The translations under genes were made by a program, and so were the position numbers. A model generated the notes under the pieces. It made no database searches and was not told the origin of the DNA. It worked only from the letters and a program-made list of their open reading frames with translations. Shown piece by piece: positions 57,846-64,000 of a DNA stretch of 64,000 nucleotides (the first letter of the stretch is position 1; every line of letters begins with the position of its first letter). Source of the DNA: Streptomyces sp. NBC_01353 (lineage in GTDB: Bacteria > Actinomycetota > Actinomycetes > Streptomycetales > Streptomycetaceae); the NCBI RefSeq assembly GCF_036237275.1, contig NZ_CP108352.1:8023501-8087500 (forward strand), read 5' to 3'.

Positions 57846-58747
57846 CGGGCATGACGCACACGATCGACACGACCGGCACGCCCGGGGCGGGGCGCCAGGC
57901 TCCTCGCCTGCGGGCGGAGGACCTGACGCTCTCCTACGACCAGCGCGTCGTGGCCACCGGTCTCGGAGTCGACATCCCGGACCGCTCCTTCACGGTGATC
58001 ATCGGTCCGAACGCCTGCGGCAAGTCGACCCTGCTCACGGCGCTCGCACGGATGCTCAAGCCCCGAGCCGGGCAGGTCTACCTCGACGGCGCCGCCATCG
58101 CGTCGTACCGCTCCCGCGAAGTCGCCCGCAGACTCGGCCTGCTCCCGCAGTCCTCCACTGCGCCCGGCGGCATCACGGTCGGCGACCTCGTGGCCCGCGG
58201 CCGCTATCCCCACCAGCGGATGCTGAAGCAGTGGTCCGCCGAGGACGAGGCGGCCGTGGTCGAGGCGATGCGGCAGACCGGCGTCCTCGACCTCGCCGAC
58301 CGGCCCGTCGACGACCTCTCCGGCGGCCAGCGCCAGCGCGTATGGCTGTCGATGGTGCTCGCCCAGCAGACGTCCATCCTGCTCCTGGACGAACCGACGA
58401 CCTTCCTCGACATCGCCCACCAGGTCGAAGTCCTCGACCTGTGCGCGGAGTTGCACACGCGCAAGGGCCACACCATCGTCGCGGTCCTGCACGACCTGAA
58501 CCAGGCCTGCCGCTACGCCAGCCACCTCATCGTCATGAAGCCCGGCGGCAAGGTCGCCGCCGAAGGCCACCCCGCGAGCGTCATGACCGCCGAGCTCGTC
58601 CAGGACGTCTTCGGACTCCCGTGCCGGATCATCGAGGACCCGGAGACGGGGACGCCGCTGATGGTGCCGGCCGCGCCGAGACGGTACGAGCCGTCCGAGC
58701 TGGTCGCCGGCGCCGCCGACGCAATGACGGTTGCCGAATCCTCCTAA
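57842..58747 (+). CDS. ATP-binding protein of the ferric siderophore importer (CchE/FepC-like)
   Basis: The protein has 301 residues with a complete ATPase site: Walker A GPNACGKST (the NACGKST form is typical of the FepC class), Q-loop LLPQSST, signature LSGGQRQRVWLSM, Walker B ILLLDEPTTFLD and HDLNQACRYA with the switch His. It powers the two FecCD permeases. The start overlaps the second permease stop (ATGA). The amidohydrolase gene follows after 18 bp. Confidence 0.95.
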   Translation: MTGMTHTIDTTGTPGAGRQAPRLRAEDLTLSYDQRVVATGLGVDIPDRSFTVIIGPNACGKSTLLTALARMLKPRAGQVYLDGAAIASYRSREVARRLGLLPQSSTAPGGITVGDLVARGRYPHQRMLKQWSAEDEAAVVEAMRQTGVLDLADRPVDDLSGGQRQRVWLSMVLAQQTSILLLDEPTTFLDIAHQVEVLDLCAELHTRKGHTIVAVLHDLNQACRYASHLIVMKPGGKVAAEGHPASVMTAELVQDVFGLPCRIIEDPETGTPLMVPAAPRRYEPSELVAGAADAMTVAESS

Positions 58748-58765
58748 CCCAGGGACGGACCTCTC

Positions 58766-60346
58766 ATGCTCTGCACCAGGCTGACCAACGCACACATCAT
58801 CACCATGGACCCGGACCACCCCGTCGCCCATGACCTGGGCATCTGGCGGGGCCGGATCGTGGGCCTGGACGAGGCCGTCACCTCGCTCCCGGCGCGCGAG
58901 GTGATCGACCTCCAGGGTGCCACCGTGCTGCCCGGGTTCATCGACAGCCATGTGCACCTGGCCTGGACGGGGTTGAAGGCGAGCACTCCGAGCGTCGCAC
59001 CCTGCGAACGCGTCGAGGACGTGCTGGCGGTCGTCGACGAGGCCGCCTCCCGGAAGGCCTCGCCCGGCGCGTGGGTGGACATCGCCGGCTACGACCAGCG
59101 GTCCCTGGGCCGCCATCTGACCGCGAGGGAACTGGACCGGGTCAGCCACGGTCGCAAGGTGTTCATCATGCACGACTCCGGACACGCCTGCGTGGTCAAC
59201 AGCGCCGTCCTCGACATGCTTCCGGCCGACATCCCGCACCAGGACGGCTTCCTGGCGGAGAGCGCCATGACCGCGGCACGGCGGCTGCGCCTTCCGTACG
59301 CGCAGACCGAACTCGCCGACGCGATCGAGCACGCCGCCCGAGTCTGTCTCTCCGAAGGCGTGACCGCCTGCGCCGAGGCCGGCATCGGCGGGGGCCTGCT
59401 GGGCCACAGCCCGGTCGAGCTCGGCGCCTACCAGCTGCTGCGCGACCAGGGCCGACTGCCCTTGAGGGTCCAACTCATGGCGTCCGGTGACACCTTGAGG
59501 CCGCTCGGTGCCCACGCCGACGACGGCATCCCGCGCGCCCTGGACCTCGGTGTGCGCACCGGCTTCGGCGACGACTGGCTCTCCCTCGGCGCGCTGAAGA
59601 TCTACACCGACGGCGGGATGATGGCGCGCACCGCCGCCCTCACCTCCCCGTACGAAGGCACGTCCCAGACAGGCCAGTTGCAGGACGACCCCGACCGCCT
59701 GACCGGCCTCATCGTCGACGGACACCTCGCCGGCTGGCAGCTGGCCGTCCACGCCATCGGCGACCGGGCGGCCGACCTCGCCCTGGACGCCCTGGAGCGG
59801 GCCCAGCGCCTCCGTCCCCGCCTGGAAGCGCGCCATCGCATCGAACACGCCGGCCTGATCCGCCCCGACCAGCTCCCACGCATGGCCCGCCTCGGAATCA
59901 GCGCCGTGATCCAGCCCAACTTCCTGCGCTACTTCGGCGACGACTACGCGACGATCATGGGAGAGGAGCGGGCGAACTGGATGTATCGCGGTCGCGCGTT
60001 CCTCGACCACGGCGTCACCCTCGTCGCCAGCTCCGACCGCCCCGTCACGGACGGCGCGCCGCTGCGCGCCATCCAGTTCATGGTGGAACGCGCCTCCACC
60101 TCCGGCCAGATCATCGGCCCCGACGAGACCGTCACCGTCGACGAGGCCCTCCGCGCCTACACCGTCGCCGGCGCCTACGCCTCCCACTGGAACGACACCG
60201 CCGGCACCCTCACCCCGGGCAAGCGCGCCGACTTCGTGGTCCTGGGCGACGACCCGCACCGGGTGGATCCGTCGAGGATCGGGGACATCGAGGTCGTGTC
60301 GACGTTCGTGGACGGGCGGAACGCGACGGACGGCTGGAAGGCGTAA
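58766..60346 (+). CDS. YtcJ-type amidohydrolase in the siderophore uptake operon
   Basis: The protein has 526 residues. Family-3 amidohydrolase motifs in order: ITMDPDHPVAHDLGIW, GFIDSHVHLAW (HxH), KIYTDGGMMARTAALTSPY, HAIGDRAADLALDALERA, HRIEHAGLI, ASSDRPVTDG. No signal peptide, so cytoplasmic. It starts 18 bp after the importer ATPase gene with no promoter between, so it should be co-expressed under iron limitation. It could hydrolyse an amide or formyl group of the imported siderophore to release iron, or salvage it; no homologue with that proven role is known to me. A housekeeping enzyme carried along by chance is the alternative. Confidence 0.8.
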   Translation: MLCTRLTNAHIITMDPDHPVAHDLGIWRGRIVGLDEAVTSLPAREVIDLQGATVLPGFIDSHVHLAWTGLKASTPSVAPCERVEDVLAVVDEAASRKASPGAWVDIAGYDQRSLGRHLTARELDRVSHGRKVFIMHDSGHACVVNSAVLDMLPADIPHQDGFLAESAMTAARRLRLPYAQTELADAIEHAARVCLSEGVTACAEAGIGGGLLGHSPVELGAYQLLRDQGRLPLRVQLMASGDTLRPLGAHADDGIPRALDLGVRTGFGDDWLSLGALKIYTDGGMMARTAALTSPYEGTSQTGQLQDDPDRLTGLIVDGHLAGWQLAVHAIGDRAADLALDALERAQRLRPRLEARHRIEHAGLIRPDQLPRMARLGISAVIQPNFLRYFGDDYATIMGEERANWMYRGRAFLDHGVTLVASSDRPVTDGAPLRAIQFMVERASTSGQIIGPDETVTVDEALRAYTVAGAYASHWNDTAGTLTPGKRADFVVLGDDPHRVDPSRIGDIEVVSTFVDGRNATDGWKA

Positions 60347-60542
60347 CCACACGGCCGCCGGCGATCACGCCTGAGTACCGACTTCCCGAGCACCGCACGC
60401 GGCGAGGCCCGCACCGAGTTGTCCCCGGATGCGGCTGCAGTGCGAGATCCCGTGCGACGCGACAACGTTCATGCAACTCGTACAGGTGTGCGTGTAGCGT
60501 TGCGGCACTCTGCAGTTGCTGATGCATGTGCAAAGGGGGGAC

Positions 60543-60968
60543 ATGTCATTCGAAGACGAGTGGGCGCAGCTCAGGACCGAAGCCGCCCACAAGCAGGACG
60601 CGTCCGTGCAACTCGCCTCCACAGGGGGCGGCGTCACGGCGCGGCCCAGCCTGATGGATATGGATCTGGGCCTGACGGACGGCCCGATACGGACCAAGGC
60701 ATCCGGCATTCGCACCGCGAACTCCGACGCCAAGGACAAATCCAAGCTCGATGACGCGGAAGCGGTGGGGAAGCTCCACTCGGGATGGGTCGCCGGCCTC
60801 GCGAGCAACGACTGTGTGACCGCCTGGCAGAACCGGCTGCACGAACTCAGCGACCTCGTCGAGGACGCTGCCGCCGCCCTGACCACCGCGATGGACAAGC
60901 AGATCAGCGACGACGGCTCCACCGCCCAGCGACTCAGGACGCAGGCCGACTGGCTGGAGGACGCCTGA
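60543..60968 (+). CDS. Small helical protein, WXG100-like
   Basis: The protein has 141 residues, no signal peptide, mostly predicted helix, with a central SGWVAGLASNDCVTAWQNRLHEL turn-helix and a heptad-patterned C-terminal helix ending in WLEDA. Size, helical hairpin layout and position before a protein with a similar N-terminal bundle suggest a WXG100/ESX-like or chaperone-type secretion partner; the match is by architecture rather than strong motif. GGGGGG precedes ATG 60543. Its stop overlaps the next start (TGATG). Confidence 0.6.
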   Translation: MSFEDEWAQLRTEAAHKQDASVQLASTGGGVTARPSLMDMDLGLTDGPIRTKASGIRTANSDAKDKSKLDDAEAVGKLHSGWVAGLASNDCVTAWQNRLHELSDLVEDAAAALTTAMDKQISDDGSTAQRLRTQADWLEDA

Positions 60969-62326
60969 TGGTCTCCGTCAACGAACTCAGCGGCGCCAAG
61001 CCCGACAAGTGGCGCGCCGCCGCCGACGACGCGGTCGCAGCCGCGAAGCAGTGCGAAGGCATCGGGTCCTACGCCCGGGACGAGGTCGCGTCCACGCTCC
61101 GCCAGTGCTGGGTGGGCGACACCGGAACCGCCGCCCGCACCCGCTTCGTCAAGCACGCCGACGACTACGAGGCGGCGGCCCTGGCCCTCAGAGCCATGGC
61201 ACGGGCCTACGACGACCTGGCCGACGACATCACCGACGCGCAACGGGACCTCACCGGCGCACTCGACTACGCCCGCACCCATGAACTGAAGGTCGACGAC
61301 AGCGGACGGGTCCAGCTGGCCAAGGCCGTCGCCGTTCCCGCGGGCAGTACCGAACACCTGGAACCGTTACGCCACGCCCAGGGCATCATCGACGACGCCC
61401 TGTCGAAGGCGACCCGCGCCGACACCGAGGCGGCACGCGCCCTGCGAACCGTCGAGGGCCTCACCGCCATCACCGACCCGAAGCTCGTCAAAGAGGCGCT
61501 CAACAGCGGCAGCCCGCTGAGCATCGCCCTGCGCCTGTCAGGTGGCCTCGACGGGCTGCATCCGATCAACGTGTCGCCGGCCCAACTGGCGGCGGTGGAG
61601 CGCGCCGCCCGCGAGACCGGCATGAGCAAGCGGCTCCTCCTCGCCATCCTCTGGCAGGAACAGCAGTGGTACCAGAACCACAACCCCAGCCTGCGCGGGC
61701 CGCTCAGCTCCTTCGGCCGGCTCTTCGACTGGTCTCTTCAGCAGACCATCAAGCCGGACAAGTCGCTCGGCATCACGCACATGAAGCTGGAGACCGCGAG
61801 AACGGTCATCGAGAACAACAGGGAACGCTTCACACTCGCCGACGGCACCTACCTGGGCGACCTCGACGACTCCCAACTCACCAAGTACATCGAGGAGAAT
61901 CCGAACGAGGACGTCCGGCTGAGCGCGTACCACCTCAAGCAGCTGCAGGAGCAGCCCTTCGGCGCCGACACCGACAAACAGCTGTTCACCCTCTACGCCG
62001 CGGACACCCCGGACGTCCGAGAGAAGAACGAGCAGCACGGTGACGAATCCGGTGCCCGAGGCGGCGACATCAAGATCCGGGGTGAGAACTGGGACAAGAT
62101 CCAGCCCCATCTCGACGACGCGATGGCCTGGGAAGCGCTGAGCGACGAAGAACGCTCCCAGGCGATCAAGCAACTGGAATCGGACACCCCCGCCGGGCAC
62201 CATGTCTCCATCGAACCGATCTACGCGGCGGGCGGCCCCACCACAGGCACCGGCAGCGGTGAACCCGAACCGGGAACGCCGTCACCCAGCCCGAACCCGC
62301 CGCCGACACCGCCCGGGAACAACTGA
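60968..62326 (+). CDS. WXG100-like helical domain fused to lysozyme-fold (transglycosylase-like) domain
   Basis: The protein has 452 residues. Residues 1-~115 form a helical bundle (KPDKWRAAADDAVAAAKQCE, RQCWVGDTGTAARTRF, YEAAALALRAMARAYDDLADDI) with the W-x-G motif in CWVGDTG. Residues ~200-380 resemble lytic transglycosylases: ETGMSKRLLLAILWQEQQWY places a candidate catalytic Glu231, and SLGITHMKLETAR corresponds to the GLMQI-type substrate motif. The tail is Pro/Gly/Ser-rich. With no signal peptide, export by a type VII-like route is plausible. It may cleave peptidoglycan. It is tightly linked to the preceding helical protein and the following lipoprotein. Confidence 0.62.
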   Translation: MVSVNELSGAKPDKWRAAADDAVAAAKQCEGIGSYARDEVASTLRQCWVGDTGTAARTRFVKHADDYEAAALALRAMARAYDDLADDITDAQRDLTGALDYARTHELKVDDSGRVQLAKAVAVPAGSTEHLEPLRHAQGIIDDALSKATRADTEAARALRTVEGLTAITDPKLVKEALNSGSPLSIALRLSGGLDGLHPINVSPAQLAAVERAARETGMSKRLLLAILWQEQQWYQNHNPSLRGPLSSFGRLFDWSLQQTIKPDKSLGITHMKLETARTVIENNRERFTLADGTYLGDLDDSQLTKYIEENPNEDVRLSAYHLKQLQEQPFGADTDKQLFTLYAADTPDVREKNEQHGDESGARGGDIKIRGENWDKIQPHLDDAMAWEALSDEERSQAIKQLESDTPAGHHVSIEPIYAAGGPTTGTGSGEPEPGTPSPSPNPPPTPPGNN

Positions 62327-62330
62327 GCAC

Positions 62331-62798
62331 ATGAAGAAGATCACCCTCGCCCTCGCGGCCGTCGCGCTCACGGTCGGCCTGACCTCGTGCGGCCCGGCGG
62401 AGACCGGCGGATCTCGCCCGAAGACGCCGATGCCCACCAACGTCCCGACCGGGCCCGAGTACGCCACGGCGGACGCCGTGATGAAGGCGATGGGCACAGG
62501 TGGCCTCGAGTGCAAGCTGCTTCGCCGCGCCCAGGCCAACTTCGGCTCGGGACTCGACTGCATGGCCGAGGTGGAGGGAGCGGAGGTCGAGAACGAGATC
62601 CATGTACTCGATCCCGCCAGGTTCAGCCGCGACGACATCGGCGACTCCATCGCCGGCCGACGCCAACCCCCGTACAGCCACACCATCGTGGCCGCGGGCA
62701 ACTGGTACATCTGGGTCAGGAACCCGGACTACGCCCCCCAGGTCGCCAAGGCGTTGCAGGGCGTGGTCCTGAAGCCCCTGGAGGAGAGCAAGGGCTGA
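62331..62798 (+). CDS. Small lipoprotein (DUF4333/sensor-like), unknown function
   Basis: The protein has 155 residues with a signal peptide ending in lipobox LTSC (Cys20). The mature domain has two Cys (LECKLL and LDCMAEV) and no catalytic motif. It starts 4 bp after the stop of the lysozyme-fold gene and so shares its operon; an immunity or anchoring role for the lytic protein is possible but unsupported by sequence similarity that I can see. Confidence 0.65.
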   Translation: MKKITLALAAVALTVGLTSCGPAETGGSRPKTPMPTNVPTGPEYATADAVMKAMGTGGLECKLLRRAQANFGSGLDCMAEVEGAEVENEIHVLDPARFSRDDIGDSIAGRRQPPYSHTIVAAGNWYIWVRNPDYAPQVAKALQGVVLKPLEESKG

Positions 62799-62812
62799 GG
62801 GGCGTCCTCACC

Positions 62813-62847
62813 GGTGGGGGGCCGCGCACGTGGGCGGGCCCCCCACC
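62813..62847 (+). terminator. Terminator of the lytic-effector operon
   Basis: 11-bp perfect arms (62813-62823 and 62837-62847) around a 13-nt loop, 15 bp after the lipoprotein stop. Confidence 0.7.
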
Positions 62848-62938
62848 AGCGGGGTTGCGGACAGCACGCGTGGCCGTCGTGTTCTCCTGAGTACCCGTAC
62901 TCATGCGCCCGCCCCCGGGATTGGGCATCGTGACGGGC

Positions 62939-63376
62939 ATGACCCGACCCTCCATGGGATCCGACCGTCCCGGCAACCACGCAGACAGGGGCGCCGACAT
63001 CGGCGCAGGGTGCGGCCTGATGTTCCTTGAGCTGGTGCTGCTGGTGGTGATCTTCGGGCTGTGGGTGGTCTCGGGGTTGTCCCTCGACCCCGCAAACCCC
63101 GGCACGACCGATTCGCTGTGGCGCTACCTGCCCTGGGCCGGCGGGGTGGGCGTGCTCGCCTTGGTCGCGGCCGTGTTCGCCGCGAAGGCCAGGGCCATGG
63201 TGACCGTGATCAGCCAGGGCATCATGGCAACCCTCGTCGCCGTCATCATCGTCGGCGGGATGGCGGGCCAGAAGCATGAGGACGCACGCAACCGGCCTGC
63301 CCCCGAGCAGCCCGACATCGTCGTGGGGTGCCGCAGCGGCGGCGACAACAGTGAGTGCGCCCACACCGGTGGATGA
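62939..63376 (+). CDS. Small integral membrane protein
   Basis: The protein has 145 residues and three hydrophobic segments (about 23-45, 60-80, 88-110), then a short polar tail with a GCRSGGDNSEC Cys pair. ATG 62939 is used; ATG 62903 and GTG 62930 are alternatives in the same frame. No family recognised. It lies beyond the preceding operon's terminator, so it is probably transcribed separately. Confidence 0.55.
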   Translation: MTRPSMGSDRPGNHADRGADIGAGCGLMFLELVLLVVIFGLWVVSGLSLDPANPGTTDSLWRYLPWAGGVGVLALVAAVFAAKARAMVTVISQGIMATLVAVIIVGGMAGQKHEDARNRPAPEQPDIVVGCRSGGDNSECAHTGG

Positions 63377-63422
63377 CACCGCCGGCGGCGTTCACAGCGC
63401 AATCCGGCCCTGGCGGCGCGGC

Positions 63423-63449
63423 GGCGCCGCGGCTCACCGCCGCGGTGCC
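63423..63449. terminator. Possible terminator between convergent small genes
   Basis: 10-nt arms with one G-T pair (63423-63432 and 63440-63449) and a 7-nt loop, in the 118-bp gap between the membrane-protein stop (63376) and the stop of the leftward lipoprotein gene (63495). Confidence 0.5.
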
Positions 63450-63494
63450 GGCCCGCCCAGAGCCGGTCACGGCCGGCGCCATGGCACTGGCAGC

Positions 63495-63947
63495 TCAACG
63501 CCCGTACGTGTCGTGGCAGAGGCCGGCGATGCCTGGTGAGACGACACCGTCGGCCTGGCGGCACAGGGATCGCATTCCTGGAGTCTGCTGAGGCGTGCGC
63601 TTCGGTGTCGACTTGCGCTGCTTCTTCGGTGCGGGTGGGGCGGGCTTCGCGTGCTTGCGGTGAGTTGTCTGCCTCCGCTGAGGCTTGTCGGGATGGACCG
63701 GGCGCCTGGGCGGCGCGCTCCGGTTCTGCTTCTTGTCGGGTTCGGTGGACTCCAGGGCTTCGCGTGGCGCGGCCTGCCGCGGCGCGGGCCAGTCCGCCAC
63801 CGGAGCCGGAGGGCGTACGGCGGCGGGCGCGAGGTCGGCAGGGCGTGCGGGTGGCGCCGGGGTCGGAGGCTGGGGGAGGGAGACACATCCGGTGGTGATC
63901 AGGAGCGCGGCCAGGAGAAGCGGTGCGGCGGTGCGGCGAGGGTGCAT
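63495..63947 (-). CDS. Pro/Lys-rich lipoprotein with conserved C-terminal Cys motif
   Basis: The protein has 150 residues. The signal peptide ends in TTGC (lipobox, Cys21), a long Pro/Ala and then Lys/Arg/Pro-rich linker follows, and the C terminus SLCRQADGVVSPGIAGLCHDTYGR contains two Cys. The linker's basic charge suggests wall-polymer binding. ATG 63947 is chosen because the signal peptide begins there; an upstream in-frame ATG at 63995 would bury it. Confidence 0.6.
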   Translation of the reverse strand: MHPRRTAAPLLLAALLITTGCVSLPQPPTPAPPARPADLAPAAVRPPAPVADWPAPRQAAPREALESTEPDKKQNRSAPPRRPVHPDKPQRRQTTHRKHAKPAPPAPKKQRKSTPKRTPQQTPGMRSLCRQADGVVSPGIAGLCHDTYGR

Positions 63948-64000
63948 GTGCCCACGCTGCCTGACCTGGGGGTGTTCGCGTACGACGCCGGCCATCGGTC

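Noticed and set aside
56939-60352. 1,137-codon open frame antisense to the importer and amidohydrolase genes
   Set aside because: Antisense shadow of four clearly recognisable genes; no independent start signal or domain.

Overview
The window is high-GC DNA with the hallmarks of a Streptomyces (or close relative) chromosome. GTG and TTG starts are common, genes are densely overlapped (ATGA/GTGA couplings), many secreted proteins carry twin-Arg-rich or lipoprotein signals, and several gene families are typical of streptomycetes (streptogrisin protease, DUF6230/DUF6114 pair, PL3 pectate lyase, DmdR/IdeR-type iron boxes). No rRNA, tRNA, CRISPR or complete insertion sequence was seen.

Layout. 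1-3.2 kb: the 3' end of an imine-reductase-like oxidoreductase, a TetR regulator and a secreted metal-dependent hydrolase with a C-terminal F5/8 (discoidin) domain. 3.4-11.9 kb: a carbohydrate/envelope block with a nucleotide-sugar epimerase, an OmpR-type two-component system, a GT2 and a DUF2064 transferase, a methyltransferase, a membrane-anchored molybdopterin oxidoreductase and a GT87-type membrane mannosyltransferase that is frameshifted at a run of eight C. 11.9-25.3 kb: pectate lyase, an MFS exporter divergent from an orphan HflX-N-terminal-like protein, an NCS1 permease divergent from its probable TetR regulator, two YtcJ-type amidohydrolases, a class A beta-lactamase translationally coupled to an SUMF1-fold protein, and several secreted or membrane proteins. 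25.3-32.3 kb: TetR plus DUF6230/DUF6114, a streptogrisin-type protease behind a LacI-type operator, three apparent gene remnants, a DUF3040 protein and a NarL-type two-component system.

32.4-60.3 kb is the centrepiece: a complete hydroxamate siderophore locus. A divergent promoter with two iron boxes drives, leftward, a formyltransferase and a guanidine-modifying enzyme that resembles arginine dihydrolase. Rightward it drives an ornithine N-hydroxylase, a siderophore-binding lipoprotein, a 4,760-residue four-module NRPS and an MbtH protein. A second divergent promoter with two more iron boxes drives, leftward, two ABC half-exporters with complementary degenerate ATP sites and, rightward, two FecCD permeases, their ATPase and an amidohydrolase. 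Adenylation codes read by eye give (formyl)hydroxyornithine - Ser - hydroxyornithine - (formyl)hydroxyornithine, and the terminal condensation domain has no thioesterase after it. This is the logic of erythrochelin, but with formyl instead of acetyl groups, so a foroxymithine-type product is the best prediction. 

60.5-64 kb: a helical WXG100-like small protein, a WXG100-like/lysozyme-fold fusion, and small lipoproteins and membrane proteins that look like a secreted lytic-effector module.
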